Assembly: GCA_030770545.1 (NCBI GenBank)
Contig: CM061109.1
Span: forward strand, 16,290,001 to 16,354,000
Source: Macropodus opercularis
Lineage: Eukaryota > Chordata > Actinopteri > Anabantiformes > Osphronemidae
Length of the DNA stretch: 64,000 nt
Direction: 5' to 3'
The notes beneath the pieces were generated by a model. It did no database searches and was not told where the DNA came from. It saw only the letters and a program-made list of their open reading frames with translations. Of the stretch, positions 47,371 through 59,915 are shown piece by piece. Position 1 is the stretch's first letter. Each line of letters starts with the position of its first letter. Made by a program: the position numbers and the translations under genes.

Positions 47371-49288
47371 GCGTCACTTTATCGATATTTAATGCCTTTC
47401 AGACTAGCAGACGAGCTTTTTGCTGTGAGGAGGACGAAACATGGCTTAAGACGGCACAGACATATCTGTGGAATTCATGAAAAAGAGGTCAAGCCCGTCC
47501 TGGGTGACACTGGGACCCAGATTAAGTTCAGTATTCTGTTCTGCACATGCTAACCTCATTTCATAGCCTTGACGTAGGACATAATTACACGTAATAATCT
47601 GTTTTTTGGACTTTTTCTTATTATTAAATCAAATAAAATATACTAAATGACCCCCTGCACAGATTGGTCTTAGTTTTAAAATGTGCATTTAAGCCTCTGG
47701 TGGAGACTTCAGTCTAGATTTTAGTGCTTAATACATAACTAAACCTTCTGATTTAATGAGAACTGCTCACAAACCAAGTTTTCTTTCGTTCATGTGTCAT
47801 TAGTGTTACATTAATTAAGTGTTTGTTATAATTAGCAGCACCGACCGTCACTGGACTGTACATCGTATGAAGTGTTTTGCACTGCTACTCACAGCAGAAA
47901 TTAATATGCCGTCAGCGTGAAACATCAGGAACAACAGGAGGAACCCACTCAACACTACATCCTATCGGCTGCACCACTGCTGCCCCAGTTACTTACCGTG
48001 AGGTGTTAATATATAAATAAATAAACTGGGAAGAAGCTGAGTTGAGGACATGCTTCATTAGCTGAACAGAGATACAGCATCAACAATCACAACACATGTT
48101 TATTATTAGCTGAAGAGAGACTATATCCTCATGTGATAATATCCAAAAGTCACTACTATTATAATATATTATTACTATCTTTATTTATTGTAATCACAGA
48201 CGGCTAAACATGTAAGAGGTTGCGTATATATTTCTCCCCACTCACAGATCTGTGACTGGAACTCCACACCCACGTTCTGGATCTGTTATTAGCTCCAGTT
48301 TCCGTGTATTGATTTACAGTTAAGCGACAAGCCTGAACACAGCTGCTGCAAATCTACGTCTTCGGTGGCAGCGCAGCGAAATTTGTGCAAACCGTCGCGT
48401 GCCCACGTTTCCCTTCGAGTCAATCGCAGAGTCATATAATTTCAATAAATGCAATGATCACAATCACAAATGCATCACAGCCACTCAACGAGCAAATCGC
48501 CTGAATAGCTAAATGACCTCATACGGCGACACGTCTCAGAGCTGCTGTGTTTGTCCAACGCTGAAGCAGACCACAGAGAAATTTCTGTTCCTCAGATCTT
48601 AACACAACCACACACAATAGGCGTTTAGTATGTGGGGGTCAGCACAACAAAGGGGCTCATGGCTTGTTGTTTCCTAATTAAGAATGTAAAAGGGGATTAG
48701 GCTTCAAACAGCACGGTTTCTGCAGTTTCCTTCTTCCGCCAGCAGTTGAGGTGCAGGTTGCAGAGATGGCGGCATTAGCCCATTATCATTCTTTTGTTTA
48801 GTTCTTCTGAGCACAGTTGTGGCGCTTCCCGTCCTCCTTACTCTCCACATCTCCTTCACATGCCTCTGTTTTTCATACCCCCCTCCTCTCCTTTCCCTAG
48901 TGGCCAGAGGAGCACAAAACGTACCACTGGATCCCCTTTTACCCCGCTACCCCCGCCACAACCCCCTTTTTCTGTTTCTCTGAAATAAGCAGTATTCTCT
49001 GGCTGTGTTTGATCCTTTGACTATGCAGGGGCTTCATGTCTGGCCAGTGTTTTTGGATCAGCAGGTAGTCGCAGGCAAGCTGTTAAAGGGGTCATCATTC
49101 TTCTCTCTCTCAGCTCCTCACACACAGATGGGGACCTGCTGAACTCTGCCAAAGGTCAGCGCTAAATTACATATTTTACGAATTCTCGCTTTAGTTCAGG
49201 CTTTTGAGAGGAGACACGGAACAATAAATGGCTGCAAGGAAAACAGCTTATGTGTAATTTGGAATTGTTAGAGCTTTATCCTCTATGA
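47371..49288. other. Non-coding desert
   Basis: No gene recognised. TCCTAATTAAGAATG at about 48673-48690, followed by AGGGGATTAGGC (TAATCC in reverse), is a possible regulatory patch. The part 48000-48240 is AT-rich. Confidence 0.45.
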
Positions 49289-49384
49289 GTCATTTAAGGC
49301 TTGTGATGTGTTTTGTTCTCGTCATTTAAGGCTTGTGATGTGTTTTGTTCTCGTCATTTAAGGCTTGTGATATGTTGTGTTCTC
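49289..49384. repeat. Tandem repeat, three copies of a 32-bp unit
   Basis: The units are 49289-49320, 49321-49352 and 49353-49384. The first two are identical; the third differs at two positions. The unit begins GTCATTTAAGGCTTGTGATG. The identity of the copies points to a recent duplication. Confidence 0.96.
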
Positions 49385-50799
49385 TGTTTCGTTCTGTGAA
49401 CTCGGCCTTCCCTCCGCCCTGAGCACGTTGAAAACACTGTCTGCAATGTGCGATGTTTGGAGAGGAGACGCTTTTGGCCGGCGTCCAGCTCATTGTACAC
49501 CAGGCTGGACGGAGCTGCCATGGCGGCTTTAACTCGCTGTGCAGCGGGCAGATGTCGGCACGCCGTAGACACCTCCGGAACAACGTCTCCCTGCCATGTC
49601 GGATGCATTAGAGATGGAAATCAGTGTTCCTTTCTTTTAGTCTTGCCTATCTTCTTTTGTTGGAAGAGGATGGGTTTGCCTGTGCATGTTGCTGTACTGG
49701 ATATCTGTTATCCAGGCTGGTTTAACCCCAATATGGAGGACGCTGAAGGTGCGTGAGCCTTGAGCGTGAACACGTGAGCATGTGCATAGATTCTGGCCCG
49801 GCCCGTCATTAGGCGCCTTCTCACTGGCCCTGGAGACATGAGCGGACCTGAGCAGGGCACCGGGCCTGCATGTCCACACACAATGAAAGGCAGGCTCACT
49901 CACACACTTCACAGAGGCTGTGTGAGAGCCAGAGAGCAGAGCCTGAGGGCTGTTGTGTCTCTGATGTTTGCATTGTTTACTCTGTTGTCCCAGTGCATGT
50001 AGGAGATTGTTGCACACTTAGGCCTCAGCCCAGCCATGTATTATTTACTATGACTGGCGTGGCCAGCGGGTAACTGTCCAGGAGAGCTGAAAGGCCGAGC
50101 AAAGCAACCAGCGAAAAAAGGGGCCAGAGATCGAAGGAGACAGAAAGAGATCATTGACTATATCTTCCCCCGTATATTTGTTCACACACTGCTTTTCCCT
50201 CCTTTTTGGTTTGTCTTTGATCCCTTCTCCTCAAACCTCCCCATGGGTCAGCAGCTGTCAGACAGCCAGAGTAGGGTGCCGCCTCTCTTCTTATCCTCTC
50301 TTCTCTCACTTTTTGCCATTTGGGATACACACCGTTTTGCAGCCGAGGACCCATGTGGGAACCCCAGGTAAGTGAACCGAAGCCACACAGATGTTAATCT
50401 CCCCTCGCCCCCCTAAGACACGCACCGCACTCCTTCACCTCCTTCTAAGACTCTTCCTTCCTTTTTTCATCCTTCTTGCCCTAAGTCTTTGAAATCTCAT
50501 TGAAGACAGCGAAGGGGGAGTTTAAGTCTCTTGATTGGGTTTCTTTTTTTAATGGAAGAGGAGAGGGAAGAGGTGGCTGATAGGAGAAGAGGATGTATCC
50601 CGCGGCTGGGAGTAAGGGCCTCACTTTGGGCATGCAGGCAGGTGAGCTGGTCCTCACCTCAATCTGCTCTCCCTCCTCAACAATCCGGTTATCTGTGTCT
50701 ATTACAGAAGGGTGGCTGAGAGCCTGGATAAATCCTTGCTCTTCCAGACATGTTCTCGGGCCCTATCAGCTGGGGACAGCACCTTGAGCCCTGATGAGA
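49385..50799. other. Non-coding desert
   Basis: No gene recognised. Overlapping short open frames on both strands at 49326-50375 have no domain. Confidence 0.45.
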
Positions 50800-51000
50800 A
50801 ACCGGGTCCAGGGAAATTGAATTAGCCTTTGTGTCTGGGACTTCATTGATTGCTATTAGAGCTTTGCCTGGAGCTGGGTGAAGGAACGACGAGGGGAATT
50901 AAGCCGGTCTGAGCAGGCTTCTCCAGACAGGCCCTAGAAGGCGTCAGCTTCAAATATTACTCTCAAACCACAGTATTCAATTAACAGCAGTGGAAAACAA
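50800..51000. promoter_or_regulatory. Candidate conserved non-coding element
   Basis: Contains GGGAAATTGAATTAGCCTTT, TTCATTGATTGCTATTAGAG, GGGGAATTAAGCC and TATTCAATTAACAGCAG. Four ATTA/TTAA homeodomain-type cores and ATTGATTG in 200 bp. Confidence 0.33.
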
Positions 51001-54000
51001 AAGAGCAGCAACAGTGGATTAGCAAGACCATGTTCATACTGCCATGAGTAATGGTCTGAGTCAGTCATGTTAGAAGTGGATAACAATGAGAGCCAAAAGT
51101 CTATAAATGTGACAGGTCTTTTGGCTGGAGATGATGGATGGGGCCTGTGATGCAGACACTTCCTGTTTCTCTGGGTGCAGAGCCGCGGATGAAAGAGCTG
51201 CAGCGTGTTTTCAAACTAAGGAAGAACAATAGGTCAGAGGAAGAAAGCGTTACCCTGACCTGACCCCCCTTCTGTCGAAGCCGAAGCCTGATAGTTCTGA
51301 CACCACTGATCTCTGGCTCCTGTCTTCCAGAGACAGGAGATACCTGTGGGCAATGCACGCCGCTGCAGAGACACCTGCCTCATTTGGAAAATGTACAATT
51401 TTAACCTGTTAGGCCAATAATGTTGATAAAATACATTTTATTTTAGTATTAATGTTTAAGTGCCCTTGTTCTTATGGAGCAGTGTTGTGAAAGGATGGAA
51501 TCAGGGATGGAGGACACTTCTAAGCCAAACTGTGCTGATGAGAGTCTTTATGTTTTATGTTAGGTTTGGGGGATTTCCCATCAGAGAGACACAGTAACAC
51601 GCTCAACAGTATCACGCTAAGCTCGACACAGATCCGTCTGGGTGTTTGTGACAGCCACCTGTGCGAGTGTGTGTTTGCCTTGTCTTCTACACCGCCACAC
51701 GTCGCTTCCTTCAGGAAACCAGCCGAGATGATTAATGGCGGCCTCATTGTTTGGCTCTCTGCTTTCCCCTGGCGTCGTGAAGCGTTAAGTTACACGGTTG
51801 TATTTTTTAATTCCTGGATTTGATTCCTCGCAGTTTTAGAAAATCCCTGCAAATTAGGATTTCGACAGATTAGAACACACATACATCTCATGCATGGGAG
51901 CATTGTTAGTCGTCTGAAATCCTGCAATTTACACGATACAAAGTGCAAAGACAACAACAAACGTCTTCATTAACGGTTAGCCGCATATTAATTGCGCGAC
52001 CCCAGCCTCTCAGCTCTCCGGTAGATAACCTCGCTTCACCCTGCACGTTCAGCAGCGGCTTCACATCCTCTGTAGGTGTGGGCCCAGAAACATCCCACAT
52101 GGTAGCTCACACTGCGATCGCCTCCAGCTCTTCATATGAGGTGTTCTGTGTCTGTGCACGCATCTGCTAGCGCGCCTGTATGTGTACTCTGGCAGCCCTG
52201 CTCTTTTATTCAGGGATAGCTCTTTCATCCTCTGTAAGAGGGCCGCAGGGTCTTGCCCTCCGTGCCCCAGAGATGAAGTGAAGTGTTTATGTGCGTTAGA
52301 TTTCCATCCCACAGAGCAGGCCCTCCCCTTTGCTCACATTAAAGCGGAGATGTGGACAGCTCGGCGGTTTACGTTTTCATAGCTGTCCAGTTTTTAGCGG
52401 TAATAAATTGGGATTAAAAAAAACAGTAAATGTTCAGTGTAAAACAGGAAACGTGTGTATCGGTTCTACGGAGCTGTAATTGAAAGCATCCCCACAAACG
52501 GACGCGGACATGCCCGCACACAGTCGCACTTTCGTTCTGATTTGTTCTCACTGCCAAGCGCAGATGTGACTGTACACACTGTAACACACGCGCACGTGCG
52601 CGAGTCGTAGCTGGTGGGCGTGCAGGCCTACTGTAGGCTGAGAGACTGGCGGGTCAGTCTGGAAGCAGAGGCCGGAGCTGACCTCTAGTGAGTGTGTAGA
52701 TTTATTCTAATCAGTACTCTGCTTCTGACAGGTTAACTGCCGCCCTCTGACCCCGGAGCTCTCTGGGTGTCACCGTCCTTGTGTTGCCTGTCCGCCTTTA
52801 TCGGCAGCCAAAAGAAAATGTAAATTAAACGCAGCATAAAAATAGATGATGGGAGCTTGTTCCTCTCATCCTTTTATTCACCCCATCTTATCTCTCCCCT
52901 TTTCTTTTTCAACAGATACATGCTCAAAATGTAATAGAGGAAGTGTGGCTTTCTGTTTTTTTCTAACCTGCGCTTGCTTTCTTTTTTCCATCGACGCGTA
53001 CACAGCAGAAATGAAAACTGCAGCAGTGCAGTGGAAAGCAGGTCGTTTTCCTGACAAGCGATGATCACCGTTGGATTGACCAAGCAAGATTAAAAACCCT
53101 CTTAGGCAGTTGCAGGCGTAGTTGCACACGTGTCTGCGTCTTCAGAGCAGAAAGGGCAGTCAAGTCACATATCGTTGTTATGCCTCCATCAGAGTCGTTT
53201 TCCAGCAACGCTACTAAAAGCCCTCACACACTTCATCAGTGTTATTGTAATTCTTTAGCTTTAAGTTATTTGGCAGCTGCTGTGCCCCACCGGCAAATCC
53301 CATTGGTGATGCCGTCCCTTTCACCGCAGCCAGACAACTATTGATTTTTTTTCCCTTTTCTCTCCTCTAGCCTTGCCCAATTCATTTCGTATTGCTCGAC
53401 AGGAAACATTTTAATTTCTGTTCGCACCTCCATTTGGGCTACACTCAGAGGTTTCCCTTTTGTTCCTCTTTGTGCTGTATTTCTTCCACCAACTCTTTAA
53501 CCAGTCAAGAGAGTAAATAGATCCAAGCTATTGATTTCAGCGTAGAATTACTTTGACAACGTATCGATTAAAATACAAGAGGTGAAAACAGCCTTGACGT
53601 GAAGCTAGTAACTAATGTGAGAAAATATTTTTTTAATTTGTGTTTACATGAATTTTAAAATAGATTTTACACCCGGATAGTTGCACGTTTTTAAATGTGT
53701 GCATATGTACAGGTGTGTAATCAGCAGAATTCCCTCTTTGACTGGGCTCGGACGCGCTGTTATAGAACCATGTGCAGTCTGATGGAACCTATTGATGTCT
53801 GAGTAAACAGGCCCTACTTAATTAGTCCATCACACCCACTGCTTTGGTCTCTATAGAATCCTCGTAAGTGGTTCTCCTTTGCATATGCTGTGAGATCCCG
53901 TGCAAATGATGGGACGGATAACAAACATCATGAACATCACCTGGGACGGGCCTGTCTGCTTCAGTCAGGGAGTCTGTCTGACAGAGGCTCCTCTTTCCTG

Positions 54001-54579
54001 CGTGCACCTGGAAGTTTCGTCACGTGACCAAATTTGTGCCACTCTGCATTTTTCACACTTTTCTGGGAGCCTTGCACTCGACGTGGCAGACATTTTGGAC
54101 TGTGTCATTGATTTGGAATCGAGCTACACTCCTTGTCCTTCACTTAGTGTTGAAATCAATGATGCCTGCTCCTGACTATGCATTAAAATCCCCCCCCCCC
54201 CTCCTTCACACTGCTCCACTCTTACTCCTCAGGACGCTGACTCTTGCTTTTAATCTGCTCTGCAGCTTGTGTTTCTCGTTCACTGCTGGACTTGGAAATG
54301 TGCCACACATGAATATTCAGATCAGATGGTTTCTATAATATTGAACAGTGCCTGACACAACATTGAAAAGCAGACAGATCCTGTGCAAACCTGTTTATTT
54401 ATCAGGGACAACACACATTAATTAACATCAAATGACGTAGACGTGTCAGATTTTTGGGCTGATTTTGTTCAGCTGTTCCCAGACAGGTTGATATTTAGCA
54501 TTAGAAGAAAAAAAACTTCCCAGTTAGAGAAAATGCTAATGTCAATTTGTAGTTTTCACACAAAGTCACGTTTATGAGC
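51001..54579. other. Non-coding desert
   Basis: No gene recognised. The patch 53265-53350 with AAGTTATTTGGCAGCTGC and CCCATTGGTGATGCC may be regulatory. A C-run lies at about 54191-54200. Open frames 51557-51823, 53900-54175 and 54024-54338 have no domain. Confidence 0.45.
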
Positions 54580-54680
54580 AGAGCAGGCCTTTAGATAGAG
54601 ACACAGAGAATTGCATTATGCTGCTATTTTCTATGCATATTTAATATTAATTAAAGTATCCTGTCACCATACTGAACTCT
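54580..54680. promoter_or_regulatory. Candidate conserved non-coding element
   Basis: Contains GAATTGCATTATGCTGC, TCTATGCATATTTAATATT and AATTAAAGTATCC: octamer-like ATGCAT and ATTA/TTAATTAA cores in 100 bp. Confidence 0.3.
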
Positions 54681-56369
54681 GCAGGTCGACTTTTGACCCC
54701 CTGTGTTATTTTTTCCCCTGGAAACCAGCAAACATCATCACTATGATGTTATTATGATGCTTTGCATCAACATGCATCAACAATGTTGTAGACTTCAATG
54801 AGACGTGGCTCTGAAAGGACACTGTTACAGGAAGACATGTTTTTCAACAACAACACATCCAGTTTGTCTCGCCTTTGCATGGTTCGGTCCCATTCGCTAT
54901 TTAGCGGTGATGCAGTTTGTCGCTGTTGATGTTGACAATTACGACCAAGAAAGCACATCTGAAAGGACCGCAGTTTATCATGAAAGGCAGCCATTAGTCA
55001 GCTCTGCAAACACGGTGGAGGCGACAATGGGTGCGAAGAGCGAACAGGAGGGATAGAGCATGGGGACGGTCAGGTACAGCCAGAAAAGGAATGAAGAGGG
55101 CATCTTATACGTGGCTCCCCCGCGGTGCCCGGTTGAATAGGCCCCGCACAGATGTCAAAGCATTGGCCCAGGAGCCACATTGTACACCTATCTGTCATCA
55201 CACCACCTTGACAATAGTGCATCCCCTGTTGACAGCTAGGTAAATATTGTGCGTGGCAGGGGGCTAGAGGTGTACGCTGGACCTGTAAGACTTAAGTGAA
55301 AATCAATGCGGCTGAGATGGTGTGTTGGGAGTCAAGCGTGTTCACCTGGAGCGCTCGCAATAATGGCAGCCCATCATACGACACTTACACAGGTCTTTGG
55401 GGATAAGTGAGCACGGTATAGTCCAAAGAGAAGGATGGAACGTCCAGCGCTATGCTGATGTCATCTCGAGAATCTCATTCCATTCGGCCGTTATTTGTGT
55501 TTTCATGTCTTACGTGTTTACAGCTATGTTTATATCATCGCATTACTCGGTCTATGTCTCATTTCTGACTAACATTTATAAGTGACTCTGAGTATTTGAA
55601 ACGTACAGTAGCGTAAGCAAGGTTTTACAGTTTGCTGGAGATGTTTTACGTCCATCCTCTACCTTTTGATCAGATTTTTCTAACCGAGAAGCACAACAAT
55701 ATGATTAACCAAAATCCAGAAAACCCATTGTCTAAGGCGTGTCTCCTGGCTCCCTTCGTCTGCCAAGCAGAACAGCTACCGCTCACTCGCTCAGTAATGA
55801 GACCCCGAGCAGGGCAGACGGGCCTTTGGGCAATCATTCGCTCACGCGTACACACCCGCTCTCTAACAGCCCTCGGAGAGTTTTATAAACACAGCTCAAA
55901 TGCCAAGTCAGGACTGGAACACGGGCCTCAGAATCAAGCTCTTTTGGTTTTCATTGCCGTCCTAAATCCAATTCCATGTTCTAGAAGTGGAGTGGTTAAG
56001 TTCTACTGCTGCAATGCTACGGTCATGTCATCCAAGAGAAATCTAAGCGTATGATTAGGCCTCGGCAGGTTTGGGTGAGGTCGAGGTCTCCTCTTTCTCA
56101 CTCATTTGCTGATCCTACGGATTGAGCCTGTTCCATGGAGGACAATAGCGGTGGAAATGGATTATGGTTATTAAGGACAGGTAGTGAGTTGGTAGCGTCT
56201 ACACGTTAATACGGCAAAGATCACTCCAGAAGGTTTTCTGTCCTCTCCACCTAAACCGTAGTCTTGGTAATTTTTTATACTATTTTTCTAAAGAAGAGAA
56301 AAACTATTCTGTGGCTGTGCACCACACCTCATACCTTATTTACTCCTCTAGTCAAAGCCTTCAATAAGC
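54681..56369. other. Non-coding desert
   Basis: No gene recognised. The open frame 55632-56054 (140 codons) has no domain. The part 55740-55960 is non-repetitive and could hold conserved sequence, but I see no distinctive motif cluster. Confidence 0.45.
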
Positions 56370-56720
56370 TGCTGCCATGCTTTGAAATCTCCTCTGGCTT
56401 TTTTCTTTTATGAGGGAACTCAAGTGTGAAGGTTTGATATGGTCAGATAATCAGCATTAATTTGATAGAATCACAAAAGAAATACCTTTTCTTTTTTTTT
56501 TTATTCCCGACTCCTCCATCAAATAATCGAGTTGCACATTTTGGATATTTGATAGCAGTTTGGACATTAATAATTCATGCTCGCTAAATTCATAAAACAT
56601 CATCTTGTCCCTAGCAAGTAACATTTGATATTACATCTAAGGCCCCGAGCAGAAATGTTTGCCAGAATCCCATCAAATGAAATTTCTAAAAATACTGACT
56701 AGCATGTTCTCCCTCAAAGG
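56370..56720. promoter_or_regulatory. Candidate conserved non-coding element
   Basis: Contains GATAATCAGCATTAATTTGA, GACATTAATAATTCATGC, AAATTCATAAAACATCATC and TGATATTACATC. It is interrupted by a T-run near 56491-56502. Homeodomain-type cores are dense on both sides of the run. Confidence 0.33.
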
Positions 56721-58854
56721 CTCTCAGTGGCCCTTTAAGAACGACTGGAGGAGGAGAGAAGTCCCCTGCTATCTATTTTCTTTGGCACCACAGCTCGTTT
56801 CTGAACGTCTTCCATTTGATTCCCTGCCCCTCTCTTTTTTCCCGTCCCACTCCCTCTCTTCCAGCCCCTTCTCATGATGTCAATTTAATTCAATCTAAAG
56901 GATTTAAAGCAACCGGTATCGTTTAATGTCTGTTGGAAAGGCACTTGTAACACATCAAATTTACTCTCACCTTTCTGCTGGGATTTTGAGGGGGGGAAAT
57001 AAAGATCAGTTATTTGCCGAATCTGAAGTTTCATTAAAATCACTTTTCTCTCTCTGTGTCCTTGCATCGTTTTAAGTGGGCCATCTGTCTAAACATCTCT
57101 CAGGGTTCTTTTCCCTTTTTTTCTGATCATTTCCTCGCCTTATTCATGAACCCTAGGAGTCCAGCTTTGTAGTAGCATTGGAGCTGGAGCTGCCTACCCC
57201 CACTGAATACAGCTCTGGGCCTCAGCCCACACAAGACACCCCCTCTCTTCCCTGTTACCTCTCCCCCAACTCTCCCCAATAGCCTTCCCTTCCCTTTACG
57301 TCCCTCCATCTCTTCCCCAGAAGGACCCACAGAATCTCAGAACTTGCTACACAGAAATGACCCGCCTTATTGAGATGGCTTATCCTCATCCTCTGTCTCT
57401 CTGTCTCTCTCTCTCTCTCTCTCCCTCTCAAACCCACCCACTGTTTGAGACCCCCTCCCACGCCTCGTACCCGGCCTTCCCTCCTTCCCTGCCTCTTCTC
57501 CTTATTGCGGATTTGTATGCAGGCTGTGACCTGGGTGGCTACAAAGCACCGCACATTATTCTTGATCATTCCTCTGCCCCCCCGTGAAGCCAGTTATGAG
57601 GAAAGATCCCTTAATGATGCTCCGACTATTAACAGTGTTTTATGTCCAAATGTCTTCCTCGTTCTCGTAACCAGCCGGTCAAATATAGATACAAGAAACC
57701 GAGGAATCTTCACTGGCAAGATTTTGGTAAAATATACATAAGCATGTTTGATTATGGCAATAACAGCCACGTAAAGGGCCCAGCGTGACGACAGCAGCTT
57801 ACGGAGTCACTGACTGTGATGATTCACTGTCAGCCAGTGATTTTATACATTTTTGTTTTCATTAATAAATTTCATAAAAGACTGAAATCAACACTGAATC
57901 CTCTCATTGTATCTTTTATGAATCCACACCAAAGTTTTAAAAACATCACTTTTCACTTGACTCTCGGTCAAGTTAATGTTTAAATTACTGTTTCTCCTAA
58001 TTTACCTGAATACAAATGTTTAATTATTTTTATCATGTATTATAGACTGATATCTGATAAATGGCGCCATGTAGAGCTCTTCCGTGTGTTTGACCAATGA
58101 GCGATACTTTCTGTAAAAACAGATTCTTCTTATCTCAGTTAATAACATGGATGTAGAGTCTATAAATGCAGAGTACATGTGTGTGTCCATGCGCATGTTA
58201 CATTTGGGAGGGAGAGATTAGTCTTGATCGGCGTCTGTTGTCACGGTGCCAGTATTGTGTCTGCAGTCAGTCCATCCAGGCCCCCGCATCTCCCATCCCG
58301 TCCCAGGCTCATCCCTCTGTCTGTGGGAAGACAAGTCACAGCGCCAGCCTGGCTCAGAGCCAGTGTGGAAGCTCTGGTTAAGTCCCTCTGCCAAGCCTGG
58401 ATTACACTCAGATGTTAATCATTGGAGAGCATATTAAAGAGCACTATTATATACTTTTAGTTTCCAAACTGCATCAACTTTTCCACATGATTAATGTCCC
58501 ACCTGTTTGTAGGGGTCTCAGCCACAGTTAAACTTGTCAGCGGCTACGTCTGCAGCGAATGCTCTTTAAATATTCACCCTCCTCTGTTGCTTCGTTGTTG
58601 CAGCTCGTGTCATAAGTAATTGTAGCTGACTTCAGAGCAGGCTGGGCTGCAGCTGAAGGCTGCTGAACAAGGCGAACAACCTCTCTCAGATGAGAACGGA
58701 TCCACTGGCCTCCTGTTATTGTCTTCTTCCAGATTGACATGTGACCTAAATTTGGCAAACTAAACTTATAAAGCAGGAATTGGATGCCAAATCTGACCTC
58801 CCTGTAGTTTTGGTATGTTCTGTGAGAAACGTGCAGCTGATTGCCTTTATGCAC
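56721..58854. other. Non-coding desert
   Basis: No gene recognised. A TC-rich tract lies at about 57390-57428. Paired open frames on opposite strands at 57127-57741 follow this low-complexity sequence and are not credible genes. Confidence 0.45.
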
Positions 58855-58874
58855 GTGTGTGTGTGTGTGTGTGT
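58855..58874. repeat. (GT)n microsatellite
   Basis: A short uninterrupted GT run of 20 bp. Confidence 0.93.
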
Positions 58875-59813
58875 TTGTGTACAAGGTTCGTCTAATGGGT
58901 TTGTAGAAGTGAGTGGGAGCTACCGAAATGGCAAAGGGAGCAACACAGAAATAGATCATATTTCGGTTTTCTATGTTTTTTCCTAATGAACCAAAGCAAT
59001 ATATCAGAATTATGCACAATAAGAGCTTTTCAATATTGGCTAAGTTGATTTGTGTGAGACGTGTGTAGGAGACAAGAGGTTTCTAACCAATTCGCTTAGG
59101 GCGTATGTATGCATGTTAGCCCCTATAGTGAAGCAGACAGACGTTCAAATCAAAATGATAAATTGTTGTGCTCTGCTAAATCTGTCTAATCTGACTTTGG
59201 CAACACATTTTAGGTGACCTGTCACTCATCTATTGTCTCCACTAGTTTAATCCTGTTTGAGCGGCCGGACCCTGAAGCCCTATCGGCGAACCTTATGTGG
59301 AACGAAGGCAAATATGTGTCACCGGTCCCAGACAGAGCTGTCAGTAAGTTTCTACTGATCTGTGCAGGCGGACAAAGAAAGTGAAAAATCCCCATTTGGA
59401 AGAGAAAGAAAGCAGGAGAGAAACAGACGCTGAGGGAGAGCGTGAGCACGGAGAATTAAGGCATTGTCTAGGAAAGTCGCCGGTAATCAGCAGGAGTTGG
59501 ACATGATGAGACTGTTGGCAGGGCTGGAGTTCGGGGGTCCACACTATCACTGTCTACCCTACTGGAGAGAGCTCCACAGGGGGAAGGCGTGCCCTCTGGT
59601 CCCCTACACTACCAGCACATCCATGCACAGCCCTCACACATTCCTTACATAGTCTCACTATTGGCCTGTCCGTCTTCCACGCAGTCTGTCTCCATCTCTG
59701 TCTGACTTAAACTGATATCTCACTTTACATCCTGAAGTTGAGCACATGTGGCGCTCAGAGTATATCTACTGCTCCTACGTAACTCACAGGCAGGACCTCA
59801 AACCTGAGTGATG
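58875..59813. other. Non-coding desert
   Basis: No gene, RNA gene or repeat recognised. Confidence 0.5.
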
Positions 59814-59862
59814 GTAAAACCCTTGTCTGTGATGTGATGAACATCACAGACAAGGGTTTTAC
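59814..59862. repeat. Perfect inverted repeat, 22-bp arms with 5-base loop
   Basis: The left arm 59814-59835 is the exact reverse complement of the right arm 59841-59862, with loop GATGA. Complementarity stops abruptly at both outer ends. The right arm runs into a tandem repeat. As RNA it would fold into a fully paired 49-base hairpin, shorter than a typical pre-miRNA. Confidence 0.97.
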
Positions 59863-59915
59863 TTATATACTTATAAGGTTTTACTTATATATTCTAGGGT
59901 TTTTCTTATATTCTA
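59854..59915. repeat. Short tandem repeat, three degenerate copies of about 20 bp
   Basis: Units are 59854-59876, 59877-59896 and 59897-59915, each starting GGGTTTT or GGTTTT and continuing (T)ACTTATAT or TCTTATAT. The first unit overlaps the right arm of the inverted repeat. Confidence 0.85.

Noticed and set aside
49289..49384. CRISPR-like repeat
   Set aside because: The copies are directly abutting with no spacers, and the genome is vertebrate; a simple tandem repeat.
55632..56054. 140-codon open frame on the plus strand
   Set aside because: No domain or homologue recognised and no exon boundaries that make sense.
59814..59862. microRNA precursor
   Set aside because: Arms of 22 bp and a 5-base loop are too short for a normal pre-miRNA stem; no known seed recognised.
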